From Paraburkholderia sp. PGU19 (GTDB lineage: Bacteria > Pseudomonadota > Gammaproteobacteria > Burkholderiales > Burkholderiaceae): a DNA stretch of 64,000 nucleotides. Positions 34,976 to 44,433 of this stretch are shown here, in pieces (the stretch's first letter is position 1; the number at the start of each line of letters is the position of its first letter). The notes beneath the pieces were generated by a model that was not told the origin of the DNA, made no database searches, and was given only the letters and a program-made list of their open reading frames with translations. The stretch is taken from contig NZ_AP023183.1 in NCBI RefSeq assembly GCF_013426915.1, positions 788,822 through 852,821 on the forward strand. The letters run 5' to 3'. The position numbers were made by a program, and so were the translations under genes.

Positions 34976-36649
34976 ATGCCCAGCGACACGCTTGTCGGCG
35001 AGTACGGCCCGCGCGATTCAATGGAATACGACATCGTGATCGTCGGCGGCGGCCCTGCCGGTCTTTCGGCCGCGATCCGACTCAAGCAGTTGGCTGCCGA
35101 CAATGGCACCGAGATCGGCGTGTGCGTACTGGAAAAGGGATCCGAGATTGGTGCCCACATTCTGTCTGGGGCGGTAATGGATCCACGTGCGCTCGCGGAG
35201 TTGCTCCCCGACTGGAAGGAAAGGGGCGCGCCGCTCTCCGTCGAAGTGACGGAGGACCGCTTCCTGTTTCTGTCCGAGAAACGCGCGTTTCAAACGCCTG
35301 GCTGGATGCTCCCCGGCAACTTCAAGAACCATGGCAACTACGTGGTTTCGCTCGGGAACGTCACGCGCTGGCTCGGGCAGCAGGCGGAAGCCTTGGGCGT
35401 CGAGATCTTCCCGGGCTTCCCTGCTGCCGAACTTCTCTATCACGACGACGGCTCGGTGAAGGGCGTCGCAACGGGCAACATGGGTGTCGGCAAGGACGGC
35501 GAGCCGCTTGATAACTTCCAGCTCGGCATGGAGTTGCACGCGAAGTACACGCTGTTCGCTGAAGGCTGTCGTGGTCATCTCGGTCGCCAGTTGGTCGCGA
35601 AGTACGGGTTGGACCAGAACGCGGATCCTCAGGCTTACGGCGTCGGCATCAAGGAACTGTGGGAAATCGATCCCGCGAAGCACAAGCCGGGCCTCGTCAT
35701 CCATACGGCCGGCTGGCCGCTAAAGCCGGACACGTACGGCGGCTCGTTCCTGTACCATATGGACGCCAATCAGGTGGTGGTGGGCTTCGTGGTAGGCCTC
35801 GGCTATACGAACCCCTATCTGTCGCCGTTCGGGGAGTTTCAGCGCTACAAGACGCACCCGTCGATCCATACGTTCCTCGAAGGCGGCAAGCGTGTGTCGT
35901 ACGGCGCGCGCGCGATCACGGCCGGTGGCCTCATGTCGCTGCCCAAGCTCGTATTCCCTGGCGGGGCACTGATCGGCGACGAAGCGGGCTTTCTGAACGC
36001 ATCGCGTATCAAGGGCAGTCATGCGGCGATCAAGACCGGGACGCTGGCTGCCGAAGCCGCGTTCGACGCGGTGCGCACCGGCCGCCGGGCCGACGAACTC
36101 GCCACGTACCCCCACGCATTCATGCAATCCTGGTTGTATCGGGAGCTGTATCGCGCGCGTAACTTCAAGCAGTGGATGGCGAAGGGGCTGTATCTCGGCA
36201 CGCTGATGGTCGGGGTCGAGCAAAAGATGATGCGCGGCAATGTGCCGTGGACGCTGCATCACAAGCATGCGGACCACGAGATGTTGAAACCAGCGTCGCA
36301 ATGCGAGCCGATCGATTACCCGAGGCCCGATGGCAAGCTGACGTTCGATCGGCTGTCCTCGGTGTTTATCTCGAACACGAACCACGGGGAGAACCAGCCG
36401 GCTCACCTGACTCTCAAGGACGCGAGCGTGCCGGTGAATGTGAATCTGCGCACGTATGCGGGTCCGGAGAGCCGGTTTTGCCCCGCCGCCGTCTACGAAT
36501 TCGTGAAGGACGGTGACGGCAGCGACCGCCTGGTGATCAACGCGCAGAACTGCGTGCATTGCAAGACCTGCGACATAAAGGACCCGACGCAGAACATCGT
36601 ATGGGTCACGCCCGAAGGCGGCGGCGGGCCGAATTATCCCAATCTATGA
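34976..36649 (+). CDS. Electron transfer flavoprotein-ubiquinone oxidoreductase
   Basis: 557 residues. FAD motif YDIVIVGGGPAGLSAAIRLK near the start, quinone- and membrane-binding middle part, and a C-terminal ferredoxin-like cluster site (NCVHCKTCDIKDPTQNIVW with an earlier Cys in RFCPAAVYEF) for a 4Fe-4S centre. It passes electrons from reduced ETF to the quinone pool, completing the chain from acyl-CoA dehydrogenase through EtfAB. Preceded by GAGGAAGG. Length matches the family. Confidence 0.96.
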   Translation: MPSDTLVGEYGPRDSMEYDIVIVGGGPAGLSAAIRLKQLAADNGTEIGVCVLEKGSEIGAHILSGAVMDPRALAELLPDWKERGAPLSVEVTEDRFLFLSEKRAFQTPGWMLPGNFKNHGNYVVSLGNVTRWLGQQAEALGVEIFPGFPAAELLYHDDGSVKGVATGNMGVGKDGEPLDNFQLGMELHAKYTLFAEGCRGHLGRQLVAKYGLDQNADPQAYGVGIKELWEIDPAKHKPGLVIHTAGWPLKPDTYGGSFLYHMDANQVVVGFVVGLGYTNPYLSPFGEFQRYKTHPSIHTFLEGGKRVSYGARAITAGGLMSLPKLVFPGGALIGDEAGFLNASRIKGSHAAIKTGTLAAEAAFDAVRTGRRADELATYPHAFMQSWLYRELYRARNFKQWMAKGLYLGTLMVGVEQKMMRGNVPWTLHHKHADHEMLKPASQCEPIDYPRPDGKLTFDRLSSVFISNTNHGENQPAHLTLKDASVPVNVNLRTYAGPESRFCPAAVYEFVKDGDGSDRLVINAQNCVHCKTCDIKDPTQNIVWVTPEGGGGPNYPNL

Positions 36650-36651
36650 GT

Positions 36652-37893
36652 TCATTGGGGCCGAACAGCGAACGCCATCCACATCCGATCGGGTCCGTAG
36701 GCGGCGTAGTTGTCGATCCAGTGCAGGCTGTCGACACCGCGCGAAAGGCGCAAATCGGTCAGCCGCCGGGTCAGGGTCTGAAAGGCGAGGCGCAGTTCGC
36801 CGCGCGCAAGCTGATTGCCGACGCATAGGTGGATGCCGGCACCAAAACTCAGATGACTCGCACTGTTCGGGCGATCTAGGTCGATGTCCGCCGGGCAGGC
36901 GAACTGGCGGGGGTCGCGGTTCGCGGCGCCGAACCGTACCTCGACCATCGAGCCGGCAGGAATCGTCACGCCCCCGATCTCGACATCGACAAGCGCTCGC
37001 CGAAACAGTGTCTGGAGCGGTGCGGTCACACGCAACGTCTCCTCGACGAACGGACGTGCCCGATCGGGATTTTGGTCGATTTCCTCGACGAGTTCCGGGC
37101 GCTCGATCAGCGTCTTCATACCAAGCGCGAGGGTCGTCGTGGTCGTCTCGTTGCCGGCGACCAGGATCTGCAGGATCAAGCTCTGCAGCTCGCGCATGTC
37201 GAGCCGGCGCCCGTCGGTGTCGAGGTTCGCGAGGCGGCTCAGGAGCTTGTCGTCGGGCGTCGCGCGCACGCGTTGGATTTGGCCTGCCATGTACTGCTGC
37301 ATTTCGATCAATTCGCGGGCGAGAATGAGCTGTTGTTCCGGCGTGACCAGCGGGTCAACGCTTTGCATGGCCACGTCCGACCATCGCTTGAATTTCGCCC
37401 GGTCTTCGCGTGCCACGCCCAACTGTTCGGCAATCACGTACATGGGCAGCGGCACAGCGAACGCGTCGAGGAAGTCAATCTCGGGCAGCCCCACGAAGCC
37501 GTCGATCAGCTCGTCAATCAGTTGCTGAATGCGGGGTTCCAGGCTCGCGACCTTCTGCGTCGTGAAGACCTTGTCGACGAGCGTGCGATAGGTGCGGTGG
37601 CCCGGGGGGTCGTTCGATACTAGCGTGTTCATGGGCGACCAGCCTTCCGTCTCGAACAGATGGTTGGCTTCCGGTGCCCAGCGATCGCCCATCACCCCGG
37701 TGTTGTTGCTCAGCGCAGCGACGTTCAGCATGGCTTTGCGCACGTCGTCGTACCGCGTGAGGATATAGTGGCCGGACTTCGGATCGCGGTACACCGGTTG
37801 CTCTTCGCGCAGCCGGGCATAGGCAGAAAACGGGCAGGCATAGACCTCGCGGTCGGCGAAGCTGATCGGCGGGTTAATGGGTTCGATGTTCAT
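36652..37893 (-). CDS. Cytochrome P450
   Basis: 413 residues with ATG at 37893; an ATG directly upstream (37896) is possible but AGGAG spacing favours 37893. I-helix LVAGNETTTTTLALGM, ExxR in EETLRVTA, and the heme loop LSFGAGIHLCVGNQLARGEL with Cys357 are complete. It resembles soluble bacterial class I P450s acting on terpenoids or steroids. Ferredoxin reductase and ferredoxin genes follow upstream on the same strand, giving a full electron chain from NAD(P)H. It converges on the ETF-QO gene with a two-base gap. Confidence 0.95.
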   Translation of the reverse strand: MNIEPINPPISFADREVYACPFSAYARLREEQPVYRDPKSGHYILTRYDDVRKAMLNVAALSNNTGVMGDRWAPEANHLFETEGWSPMNTLVSNDPPGHRTYRTLVDKVFTTQKVASLEPRIQQLIDELIDGFVGLPEIDFLDAFAVPLPMYVIAEQLGVAREDRAKFKRWSDVAMQSVDPLVTPEQQLILARELIEMQQYMAGQIQRVRATPDDKLLSRLANLDTDGRRLDMRELQSLILQILVAGNETTTTTLALGMKTLIERPELVEEIDQNPDRARPFVEETLRVTAPLQTLFRRALVDVEIGGVTIPAGSMVEVRFGAANRDPRQFACPADIDLDRPNSASHLSFGAGIHLCVGNQLARGELRLAFQTLTRRLTDLRLSRGVDSLHWIDNYAAYGPDRMWMAFAVRPQ

Positions 37894-38028
37894 CATGTCT
37901 CCTTGCACCCAAACTTCGGGCGATGGGTGAAGCGGGCCTCGTCGAATGGCACGGGCGTCGTCTGGTTGGCCTTCAATCCGGCCGTTACGAAAACGCGTCA
38001 AGGGCGCGTCGTTAGCACACGCGGTCGC

Positions 38029-39267
38029 TCAAGCAGGCGCGCCACGGGCTTGCTTGAGCGCGAGGGAAGCGTTCGCCAGCAGGGCCGGTTCGATCTTTGC
38101 GCCATCGGCCACCAACGCGCGCCCTTGTGCGAAGTCACGAGCGGCATTGACGCAGTCGAGCGCGATTACCCGTCCGTGCCGCAGGTAGACAACCGAGAAG
38201 CTGCGCGTCGCCATGTCGCCACGGACCACGGTCTGGTCGTAGCCCGTCGATAGCCCCACGGTCTGCAACTTCAAGTCGAATTGGTTCGACCAGAACCACG
38301 GCACCGCGTGGTATGGACATGGGTCGCCGACGATGGTGCGCGCCGCTGTGACGGCCATGTCTATCGCGTTCTGAACCGATTCGAGTCGAACCTGCGCGCC
38401 GTCGGCGAACGGGTTCCGGTGAAGCGCGCAGTCGCCAACGGCCAGGACGCCGGGCAGGCTGGTGCGTGCGAACGCGTCGACTGTGACGCCGTCGGAGCCC
38501 GCGGCGCCGGCTGCGATCAGAGGCTCTACGGCCGGGACGATGCCGATGCCCACGACCACCATCTCCGCGGCCAGGACGCTGCCATCGTGGAGCCGCACAC
38601 CGGTGGCGCGGCCATCGCATGTCTCGATGGCATCGACCATTGCGCCGAGTCGAACGGCGACGCCTCGTGCGCGGTGTTCAGCCTCGTAGAACCGTGACAG
38701 CGCTTCACCGGCCACACGTGCCAGCACCCTGTCGCGGGCCTCCAGCACGGACACCGACTTGCCCTTCGCCACCAGTGCCGCGGCTACTTCCAGGCCGATG
38801 TAACCGCCACCGACGATCACGACACGCTGAACGCCTGTCATTGCGCGCTTGATTCCCTCCGCATCGGCCCGTGTGCGTAGGACATGTACCCCCGCAGCCT
38901 CCGCGCCCGGGCAGCTCAGCGGGCGCGGCCGTCCACCGGTGGCCCAGACCAGCCGGCCGTAGCCGAAGGTCTCGTCATCCGCGTCGCGCACCGAGTGGGC
39001 GACCGGGTCGACGACGACGATACGGTGGCCGGTCAACACCTGCACATTGCGTTCGGACCAGAACGGTGCCGGACGGACCAGCAGGCGGTCAAAGGGTTTT
39101 TCGCCGCTGAGGAACTCCTTGGAAAGCGGCGGCCGCTCGTAGGGCAGTTCGGGCTCGTCACCGACCAGCGCGATGCTCCCGTCGAAACCCTGCTGTCGCA
39201 GGGCCAGCGCAGTGTGGGCACCGGCATGGCCCGCACCGACGATCAGCACGTCGTACGAACGCGCCAT
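38029..39267 (-). CDS. Ferredoxin/putidaredoxin reductase (FAD, NAD)
   Basis: 412 residues starting MARSYDVLIVGAGHAGAHTA (FAD Rossmann). A second GxGxxG (VVIVGGGYIGLEVAAALVAK) binds NAD(P)H, and VLAVGDCALHRNPF is the FAD contact. The C-terminal domain is that of rubredoxin/putidaredoxin reductases. Its ATG lies two bases from the ferredoxin stop, so the two are co-translated. It should reduce the ferredoxin for the P450 at 36652. Confidence 0.94.
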   Translation of the reverse strand: MARSYDVLIVGAGHAGAHTALALRQQGFDGSIALVGDEPELPYERPPLSKEFLSGEKPFDRLLVRPAPFWSERNVQVLTGHRIVVVDPVAHSVRDADDETFGYGRLVWATGGRPRPLSCPGAEAAGVHVLRTRADAEGIKRAMTGVQRVVIVGGGYIGLEVAAALVAKGKSVSVLEARDRVLARVAGEALSRFYEAEHRARGVAVRLGAMVDAIETCDGRATGVRLHDGSVLAAEMVVVGIGIVPAVEPLIAAGAAGSDGVTVDAFARTSLPGVLAVGDCALHRNPFADGAQVRLESVQNAIDMAVTAARTIVGDPCPYHAVPWFWSNQFDLKLQTVGLSTGYDQTVVRGDMATRSFSVVYLRHGRVIALDCVNAARDFAQGRALVADGAKIEPALLANASLALKQARGAPA

Positions 39268-39268
39268 G

Positions 39269-39586
39269 TCACGCCTCCTCGGCGACGGTTACGCGCATGC
39301 CATCCAGAGCTTCGGTGAACGGGATCTGGCACGACAGGCGCGAGGTCGCGTCGCGCGATTTGGCACTGTCGAGCAGATCGCTCTCTTCGCCGTTCATCGG
39401 CGGCAGCCGGTCGGCAAACTTTGGATCGACGTACACATGGCAGGTTGCACACGAGCAACACCCACCGCACATCGCGAGCATTTCGTCGATGCCATGGTCG
39501 CGGATCAGTTCCATGACTGAACGGCCATCACCGGCCTCGATGACCGACTCGGCGCCATCGCGCCGCATTACGACTAGGCGGGCCAT
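39269..39586 (-). CDS. [2Fe-2S] ferredoxin (putidaredoxin type)
   Basis: 105 residues from ATG at 39586 (MARLVVMRRDGAESVIEAGD); the longer frame is rejected since family members start here. Cluster ligands Cys40, Cys46, Cys49 and Cys86 follow the C-x5-C-x2-C spacing (MCGGCCSCATCHVYVD, RLSCQ). It should shuttle electrons from the reductase to the P450. First gene of the minus-strand P450 operon; its promoter faces the TetR gene, with a palindrome between them. Confidence 0.94.
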   Translation of the reverse strand: MARLVVMRRDGAESVIEAGDGRSVMELIRDHGIDEMLAMCGGCCSCATCHVYVDPKFADRLPPMNGEESDLLDSAKSRDATSRLSCQIPFTEALDGMRVTVAEEA

Positions 39587-39743
39587 CAGGCGCACCTCAC
39601 CGGTTGAACGTGTGGACAGACGCCGGACCGCTTTGGGCGGCCGGCCGGACCTTGGCTGACTAAGGGCGTCATTGGCATGGTGTCTCCTGGCTCGCGTGGC
39701 CCATGCCACTTTGAGCCCATTTGATTGAATATCGTAATGTACG

Positions 39744-39762
39744 GTACGATATGGTATCGTAC
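39744..39762. promoter_or_regulatory. Palindromic operator upstream of TetR and ferredoxin genes
   Basis: GTACGATATGGTATCGTAC has perfect 8-base arms around TGG. It lies in the divergent region between the ferredoxin operon and the TetR gene and resembles the palindrome at 44441-44457. Confidence 0.65.
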
Positions 39763-39789
39763 ATATTGAGTGACTCGATTGTCAAGACG

Positions 39790-40539
39790 ATGCAAAGCAA
39801 GCGAAGCTCACGGCGCGATAGTGAAATGGAGACGGGGACCGTGGCGATCAGAAACTTGAAGAAGCGACAAGCGATCCTGGAGGCGGCGTACCAATTGTTC
39901 CGTACCAACGGCTTCGAGAGGACCTCGGTGTCCGCGATAGTGGCAGTCGTTGGTGGGTCCAAGGGGACGATCTATGCCCATTTCGGGTCAAAGGAGAAGC
40001 TTTTCGTCGATTGCATGTTCTCCGTGCCCGAGTATTCGATGGCCCGCATGCTCAAAGGCTTGCACGCCGAGGGGAAGGATCTGGATGCGCAGTTGCGGGA
40101 ATTCGGCGAATCCTTCCTCCGCCTTGCGTGCACTCCGGAGGTCGTCTCGGTTCGGCGCCTGATGATCAGCGAGGCGCAGCGCGGCGGTGTTGGCCGGATG
40201 TTCTACGAAAGATTCCAAGCCTTCCAGCAGGAACTTGCCTCGTTCGTCTCGACATGCATGGCGCACGGGCGGTTGCAGCGGGCCGACGCGCACATTGCCG
40301 CCACACAACTGCGCTTGTTGCTCGAGGCGGAGGTGATCGACCCACTGCTGCTGTGTGCGACCGACGGCCCGATTGCCGACCTCGATGTCCGGCGCATGTC
40401 CCACTGCGCCATTGACACGTTCTTGCGTGCCTACGCGCGGAAGGACGTACAGACTACCGAACCGGCACCTCAAGCGCCGCGGCTCAGTTCGCGTCCGGTG
40501 GCTGATGCTGACGCAGGCGTTCGCGCAGCTCGCGTCTAA
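39790..40539 (+). CDS. TetR-family regulator
   Basis: 249 residues if ATG 39790 is used; ATG 39826 is an alternative, and the longer frame from 39721 would cross the operator. Helix-turn-helix: KKRQAILEAAYQLFRTNGFE, VSAIVAVVGGSKGTIYAHFG. The C-terminal domain is of the AcrR_C/TetR_C type and would bind a pathway ligand. It is divergent from the P450-ferredoxin operon and convergent with the ligase gene, whose 3' end overlaps by 56 bases. Likely represses its own gene and, through related palindromes, other genes of the region. Confidence 0.88.
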   Translation: MQSKRSSRRDSEMETGTVAIRNLKKRQAILEAAYQLFRTNGFERTSVSAIVAVVGGSKGTIYAHFGSKEKLFVDCMFSVPEYSMARMLKGLHAEGKDLDAQLREFGESFLRLACTPEVVSVRRLMISEAQRGGVGRMFYERFQAFQQELASFVSTCMAHGRLQRADAHIAATQLRLLLEAEVIDPLLLCATDGPIADLDVRRMSHCAIDTFLRAYARKDVQTTEPAPQAPRLSSRPVADADAGVRAARV

Positions 40540-42022
40540 GCAGCTTGCCCGTTGGCGAGCGGGGCAACTGTTGCACGAATTCAAAGCGGGTCGGTGCCTT
40601 GATGCGGCCCAGCCGCGCCTCGCACAGCGCCGGCAGGTCGCGTCGAAGCGCGTGCGCGTCGTGTCCGGATTCGGCGACAACGAACGCGACAGGACGTTCG
40701 CCGAATTTCTCGTCCTTGGCGCCGATCACGCCCACATCGGCCACGCCTGCCATTTCCAGCAGCGCGGCTTCGATCTCCTGCGGATAGATGTTCACGCCAC
40801 CGGAGATGATCATATCGTCCATGCGGTCGGCCAGGTACAGATAGCCTTCTGCGTCGAGGTAGCCGATGTCGCCGAGGGTCTGGTAGCCCTGCGGGCTCGT
40901 TCGATTCGCCGTCTTGTTCGGCTCCTCGAAATACTCGAACGGCGTCACGCCAGAGAAGTAAATGCGCCCCGTGCAACCAGGCGCAAGCTCGCGGAAGTTT
41001 TCGTCCAGCACATGCGGCACCCCCTTGACGGTGCGCCCGACCGAGCCTGGATGGTTCAGCCACTCCTGCGTGCTGATCATCGTCAGGCCGACGCCTTCGG
41101 AGCCCGAATAGTACTCGACCAGGATTGGGCCCCACCAGTCAATCATCGCGCGTTTCAAGGACGGTGGACACGGCGCGGCCGCGTGCAGCGCCACGCGGTG
41201 CAAGGGCGCTTGGAAGTCGCGCCGCGTTGATTCAGGCAGTTTCAACAAGCGCAGGAACATAGTAGGCACCCATTGCGAGTGCGTGATGCGATGCATCGCG
41301 AGCAGTTGCAGCGCCTCGGCCGCATCGAACTTGCGCATGCCGATCACGCAGCCGCCCGCAGCGGTCACCGCCAGTGCCGCTCGCAATGGGGCCGCGTGGT
41401 AGAGCGGCGCCGTGGACAGATAACGCACGCCCTCATCAAAGCCGAAGAGCGGAATCAGGTCCGCGGCAAAGCTCGGTGTTGCCCGCAGATTGGCGGGCGG
41501 CAGAGGACGCCAGACGCCCTTTGGCGCGCCCGTGGTGCCCGATGTGTAGAGCATCAAGGCGCCAGGTGTTTCGCCGACTCGCGGCCGCTCGCTTTGGCCC
41601 CCCATCTCCTCGCTCAGCGAGCGGAAGCCCGGCACCGCATCACCGTGCCAGAACCAATGTCCCACGGCAGCGCAGTGCGCAGGCAGTTCCGCCACGTGGG
41701 TTTGCGCCGATCGGTCGGCAACCACCAGATGGGCCCGGCAATTTGCGATGATGGCGGCCGTATCGTGAAGCGTGAACGTGGTGGCAATCGGCGTGTAGTA
41801 CAGACCGCTGCGCCAGGCGGCCCAAGCCATGACCAGCGTGAACGGCGAGTTGGTCAAGCTGGCTGCGACATGGTCGCCACGCTTCAGCCCGAGGGCGTCG
41901 AAAAGCCTCGCCAACTGATTGGCCTGGGCTTCCAGTTCCGCATAGGTGAGCGCGGCATCGCCGATCTGCACGGCGATTTGCTCGGGGTGGCGCGCTGCCC
42001 AGTGGCGTAGATCATGGATCAT
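40484..42022 (-). CDS. Acyl-CoA ligase (AMP-forming)
   Basis: 512 residues. ATP-binding loop LMLYTSGTTGAPKGV, the YYSGSEGVG segment, GYQTLGDIGYLDAEGYLYLA, DRMDDMIISGGVNIYPQEIE hinge and the catalytic lysine in PRSPTGKLLRREL are present. It would activate a carboxylic acid as CoA thioester and so start beta-oxidation in this cluster; the group includes ligases for cyclic acids such as bile acids, but the substrate is not clear. It is divergent from the SDR at 42415. Confidence 0.92.
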   Translation of the reverse strand: MIHDLRHWAARHPEQIAVQIGDAALTYAELEAQANQLARLFDALGLKRGDHVAASLTNSPFTLVMAWAAWRSGLYYTPIATTFTLHDTAAIIANCRAHLVVADRSAQTHVAELPAHCAAVGHWFWHGDAVPGFRSLSEEMGGQSERPRVGETPGALMLYTSGTTGAPKGVWRPLPPANLRATPSFAADLIPLFGFDEGVRYLSTAPLYHAAPLRAALAVTAAGGCVIGMRKFDAAEALQLLAMHRITHSQWVPTMFLRLLKLPESTRRDFQAPLHRVALHAAAPCPPSLKRAMIDWWGPILVEYYSGSEGVGLTMISTQEWLNHPGSVGRTVKGVPHVLDENFRELAPGCTGRIYFSGVTPFEYFEEPNKTANRTSPQGYQTLGDIGYLDAEGYLYLADRMDDMIISGGVNIYPQEIEAALLEMAGVADVGVIGAKDEKFGERPVAFVVAESGHDAHALRRDLPALCEARLGRIKAPTRFEFVQQLPRSPTGKLLRRELRERLRQHQPPDAN

Positions 42023-42414
42023 GGCGGTAAATTGTAATTGACGGGGAACTGCTGCACGGCGCGCGCCGATCCTAGGCGATCGCGACGCACGCAGCCCCCG
42101 TGCGAGGTCACGCTACTTATGAGTTCAGTGGACTGCGGGACCGCGTTTCTATCCGCAATCAAAGTATGCGTGCGTGCCACTGCGCGCAGAGGCGGATTGT
42201 GTCACGTGTGTCTCGTCGGCCGCGGCTAACCGTTGTAACTCTACAATATGTTATGCGGCAATACCATTTTTGCTATCGACCCCCGATGTTCTATCCGGAG
42301 CTGGCGGATCGAATGAGGTTGGCGGTGACTAGTTTGGTTGGTGGGTCGTGCGAACTTCGGTTTGCTTGAGTCTGCGACGCCCCTTTTCTGAACAAACGGT
42401 AAGTGAGGACACAG
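42023..42414. promoter_or_regulatory. Divergent promoter region of ligase and SDR genes
   Basis: A TTGTA-ACTC-TACAA inverted repeat (42233-42246) runs into TACAATATGTTATG, a degenerate copy of the palindrome seen at 44441. This is the likely site for the local TetR regulator. I see no gene. Confidence 0.45.
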
Positions 42415-43176
42415 ATGAGCAAGGGACGTCTGGCTGGAAAGATAGCGATTGTCACGGGCGGTGCATCGGGGATGGGCGCTGCCACAGTAAAGCGATTTCG
42501 AGCCGAACGTGCGGAAGTCTTCGTGGCCGATATCCAGGAGGATCTTGGCGGCGAAGTGGCCAAGGAAACGGGGGCGACCTTCGCACGCCTCGACGTTGCG
42601 AGCAATGAAGATTGGATAGGCTTGGCTGCCCTGGTGGAGAAACGCTTTGGGCGCCTTGATGTTCTATTCAACAACGCGGGCGTTGTCGGCGGCGAAAACA
42701 CTGTGGATCAGATCGATCTTGCTGTATGGAATCGACTAATTTCGATCAATCAGACTGGGGTGCTGCTCGGTTGCCACCACGCCGTCAAGTTGATGCGCCG
42801 GAATCCGGGAGGTTCTTCCGGCTCCCTTATCAACACGGCGTCTACTGCGTCATACGTCGCGTTGAGTCATGACATCGCATACAGCACCACAAAGGCAGCG
42901 GTGCGGAATCTAACGAAGGCGGTCGCTGTTTGGTGTGCTCAGGCCAAGACAAACATTCGCTGCAATTCCATCCATCCTGGGTCGATCGACACGGCTATTT
43001 TTTCGCATGCCGTGCCCGCGGGGACCGATATGGTCCCAATCATGAAGGCGCTGAACGCGATGGCCCCCATGGGGCGCATGGGCCGGCCCGAGGAGGTTGC
43101 CGCGGCCGCAGTTTTTTTGCTTCGGACGAAGCACCGTTCATTACGGGCGCCGAGTTGGTTGTCGACGGGGGCATGA
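42415..43176 (+). CDS. Short-chain dehydrogenase, C-terminus frameshifted
   Basis: ATG 42415 opens MSKGRLAGKIAIVTGGASGM; an upstream ATG at 42403 is less likely. TGGASGMG-type cofactor motif, NNAG, Ser in NTAST and YSTTK are intact. Near 43112-43118 a run of seven T puts the C-terminus out of frame; with one more T it would read FFASDEAPFITGAELVVDGG, the normal SDR ending. As written it ends FLLRTKHRSLRAPSWLSTGA. Either a real mutation, slippage, or a sequencing error in the T run. The next 240 bases look like decayed coding sequence. Confidence 0.8.
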   Translation: MSKGRLAGKIAIVTGGASGMGAATVKRFRAERAEVFVADIQEDLGGEVAKETGATFARLDVASNEDWIGLAALVEKRFGRLDVLFNNAGVVGGENTVDQIDLAVWNRLISINQTGVLLGCHHAVKLMRRNPGGSSGSLINTASTASYVALSHDIAYSTTKAAVRNLTKAVAVWCAQAKTNIRCNSIHPGSIDTAIFSHAVPAGTDMVPIMKALNAMAPMGRMGRPEEVAAAAVFLLRTKHRSLRAPSWLSTGA

Positions 43177-43427
43177 TGTCGGTGCATCCCCACCTTCCGC
43201 GAGAAACAACGACGTTCAGCGACGCGTCGACAGGCTCAGGGGCAGGTCTCATGGCGTGTTCGCGTCTCGCAATGGCCGGGGACGCGTCCGAGCTGCACTA
43301 CTGTACGTGTTGGCCGCAGGTGCAGCTCCACTATGAGTTCTCCTTGTTGAACTGGCGAAGAGCGATGCAGCCGGCAGGTTCGAGCTCATGGTGCCCGTTT
43401 TGGGCATGTCGAGTTGCGTGGACGTCG

Positions 43428-44345
43428 CTACGAATTCGGGAAACTTGGCAGTAGATCGGCCGCTAAAGCATCGACGGTCTTTTCAAGCGTATCTGGGTCG
43501 TGGGAATTGAGGGCGTATATGAAATGCGTGGCGCCCGCATTGGCGTATTCGGCTGCAATCGCGACGATGCGATCGGCGACATAGCCCTTGATCGTCGACC
43601 GGAGCTCCGTGTCCGTCACCGCGACGTCGTCAAGTGCGATGTTGAACCGCATGCAAACATCGAGGGAGTTGGCATCTCGACCTTCCGCGGCCGCGATTTT
43701 ACGCATTGACGCTGTCCGCATGCAAAGCTCTTGCGGAGTGAGCCCGGTAGGATGCCAGCCGTCACCCACCCGGACGCAGCGACGCAGCGCTGCTTCGCTC
43801 ATGCCTCCGATCCACATCGGAATCCGGCGCTCTTGGAACGGCTTAGGGGATGTATGCACGCCGCTGAAATTCCACCGGGCGCCTTGGTGGCTCGAAGAGT
43901 GTTGACTCCAGACGGCCCGCAAGACATCGAGCGATTCGTCCATGATCGCGCCGCGTTGTTCCCACGGCACGCCTATGAAATCGAACTCTTCGCGCACGTT
44001 TCCGACGCCGACGCCTAGTATCACGCGCCCACAGGAGATCTGATCGAGCGTTGCCACGTACTTGGCAAGATCAAAAGGGTGGTGAAAAGGCACGATGAGG
44101 ACGGACGTACCTAAAGCGATTTGCCGGGTGCGGGACGCGACCGCAGAGAGCATGGCCAGTGGATGATAGTACGGACGGTCGCCGATTCTCGCGCGCACGT
44201 AGTCGACGTTGACGAGATGCTCGGATGTCCAAACTGAGGAAAACCCGCGCTCCTCCGCACGGACCGCAAGATCTATAAGCCTCGACGCATCCAAGACGCC
44301 CCAGTTATTCGCTATCGATATGCCGATTTTCACGAAGTGCCCCAC
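43428..44345 (-). CDS. LLM-class F420-dependent oxidoreductase
   Basis: 305 residues. The luciferase-like TIM barrel is shown by VKIGISIANNWGVLDASRLI, SVWTSEHLV, TSVLIVPFHHPFDLAKYVAT, LGVGVGNVREEFDFIGVPWE and RRIPMWIGGMSEAALRRCVR. This subgroup generally uses F420 rather than FMN, and the window holds a full F420 pathway, which supports that. The reaction is unknown; reduction of a C=C bond or oxidation of an alcohol are family options. Divergent from an SRPBCC gene, with an operator between. Confidence 0.88.
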   Translation of the reverse strand: MGHFVKIGISIANNWGVLDASRLIDLAVRAEERGFSSVWTSEHLVNVDYVRARIGDRPYYHPLAMLSAVASRTRQIALGTSVLIVPFHHPFDLAKYVATLDQISCGRVILGVGVGNVREEFDFIGVPWEQRGAIMDESLDVLRAVWSQHSSSHQGARWNFSGVHTSPKPFQERRIPMWIGGMSEAALRRCVRVGDGWHPTGLTPQELCMRTASMRKIAAAEGRDANSLDVCMRFNIALDDVAVTDTELRSTIKGYVADRIVAIAAEYANAGATHFIYALNSHDPDTLEKTVDALAADLLPSFPNS

Positions 44346-44433
44346 GCAAGAAGGAGCCGGGATCGGCCCACCGAAGGATGCGGCTGCGTCGACGCGCGAT
44401 CGTCACGCCACTACGATGTAGATCGCCATATAA

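Noticed and set aside
40355..41230. Plus-strand frame of 291 codons across the ligase gene
   Set aside because: The minus-strand ligase has all catalytic motifs; this frame is its complement without domain features.
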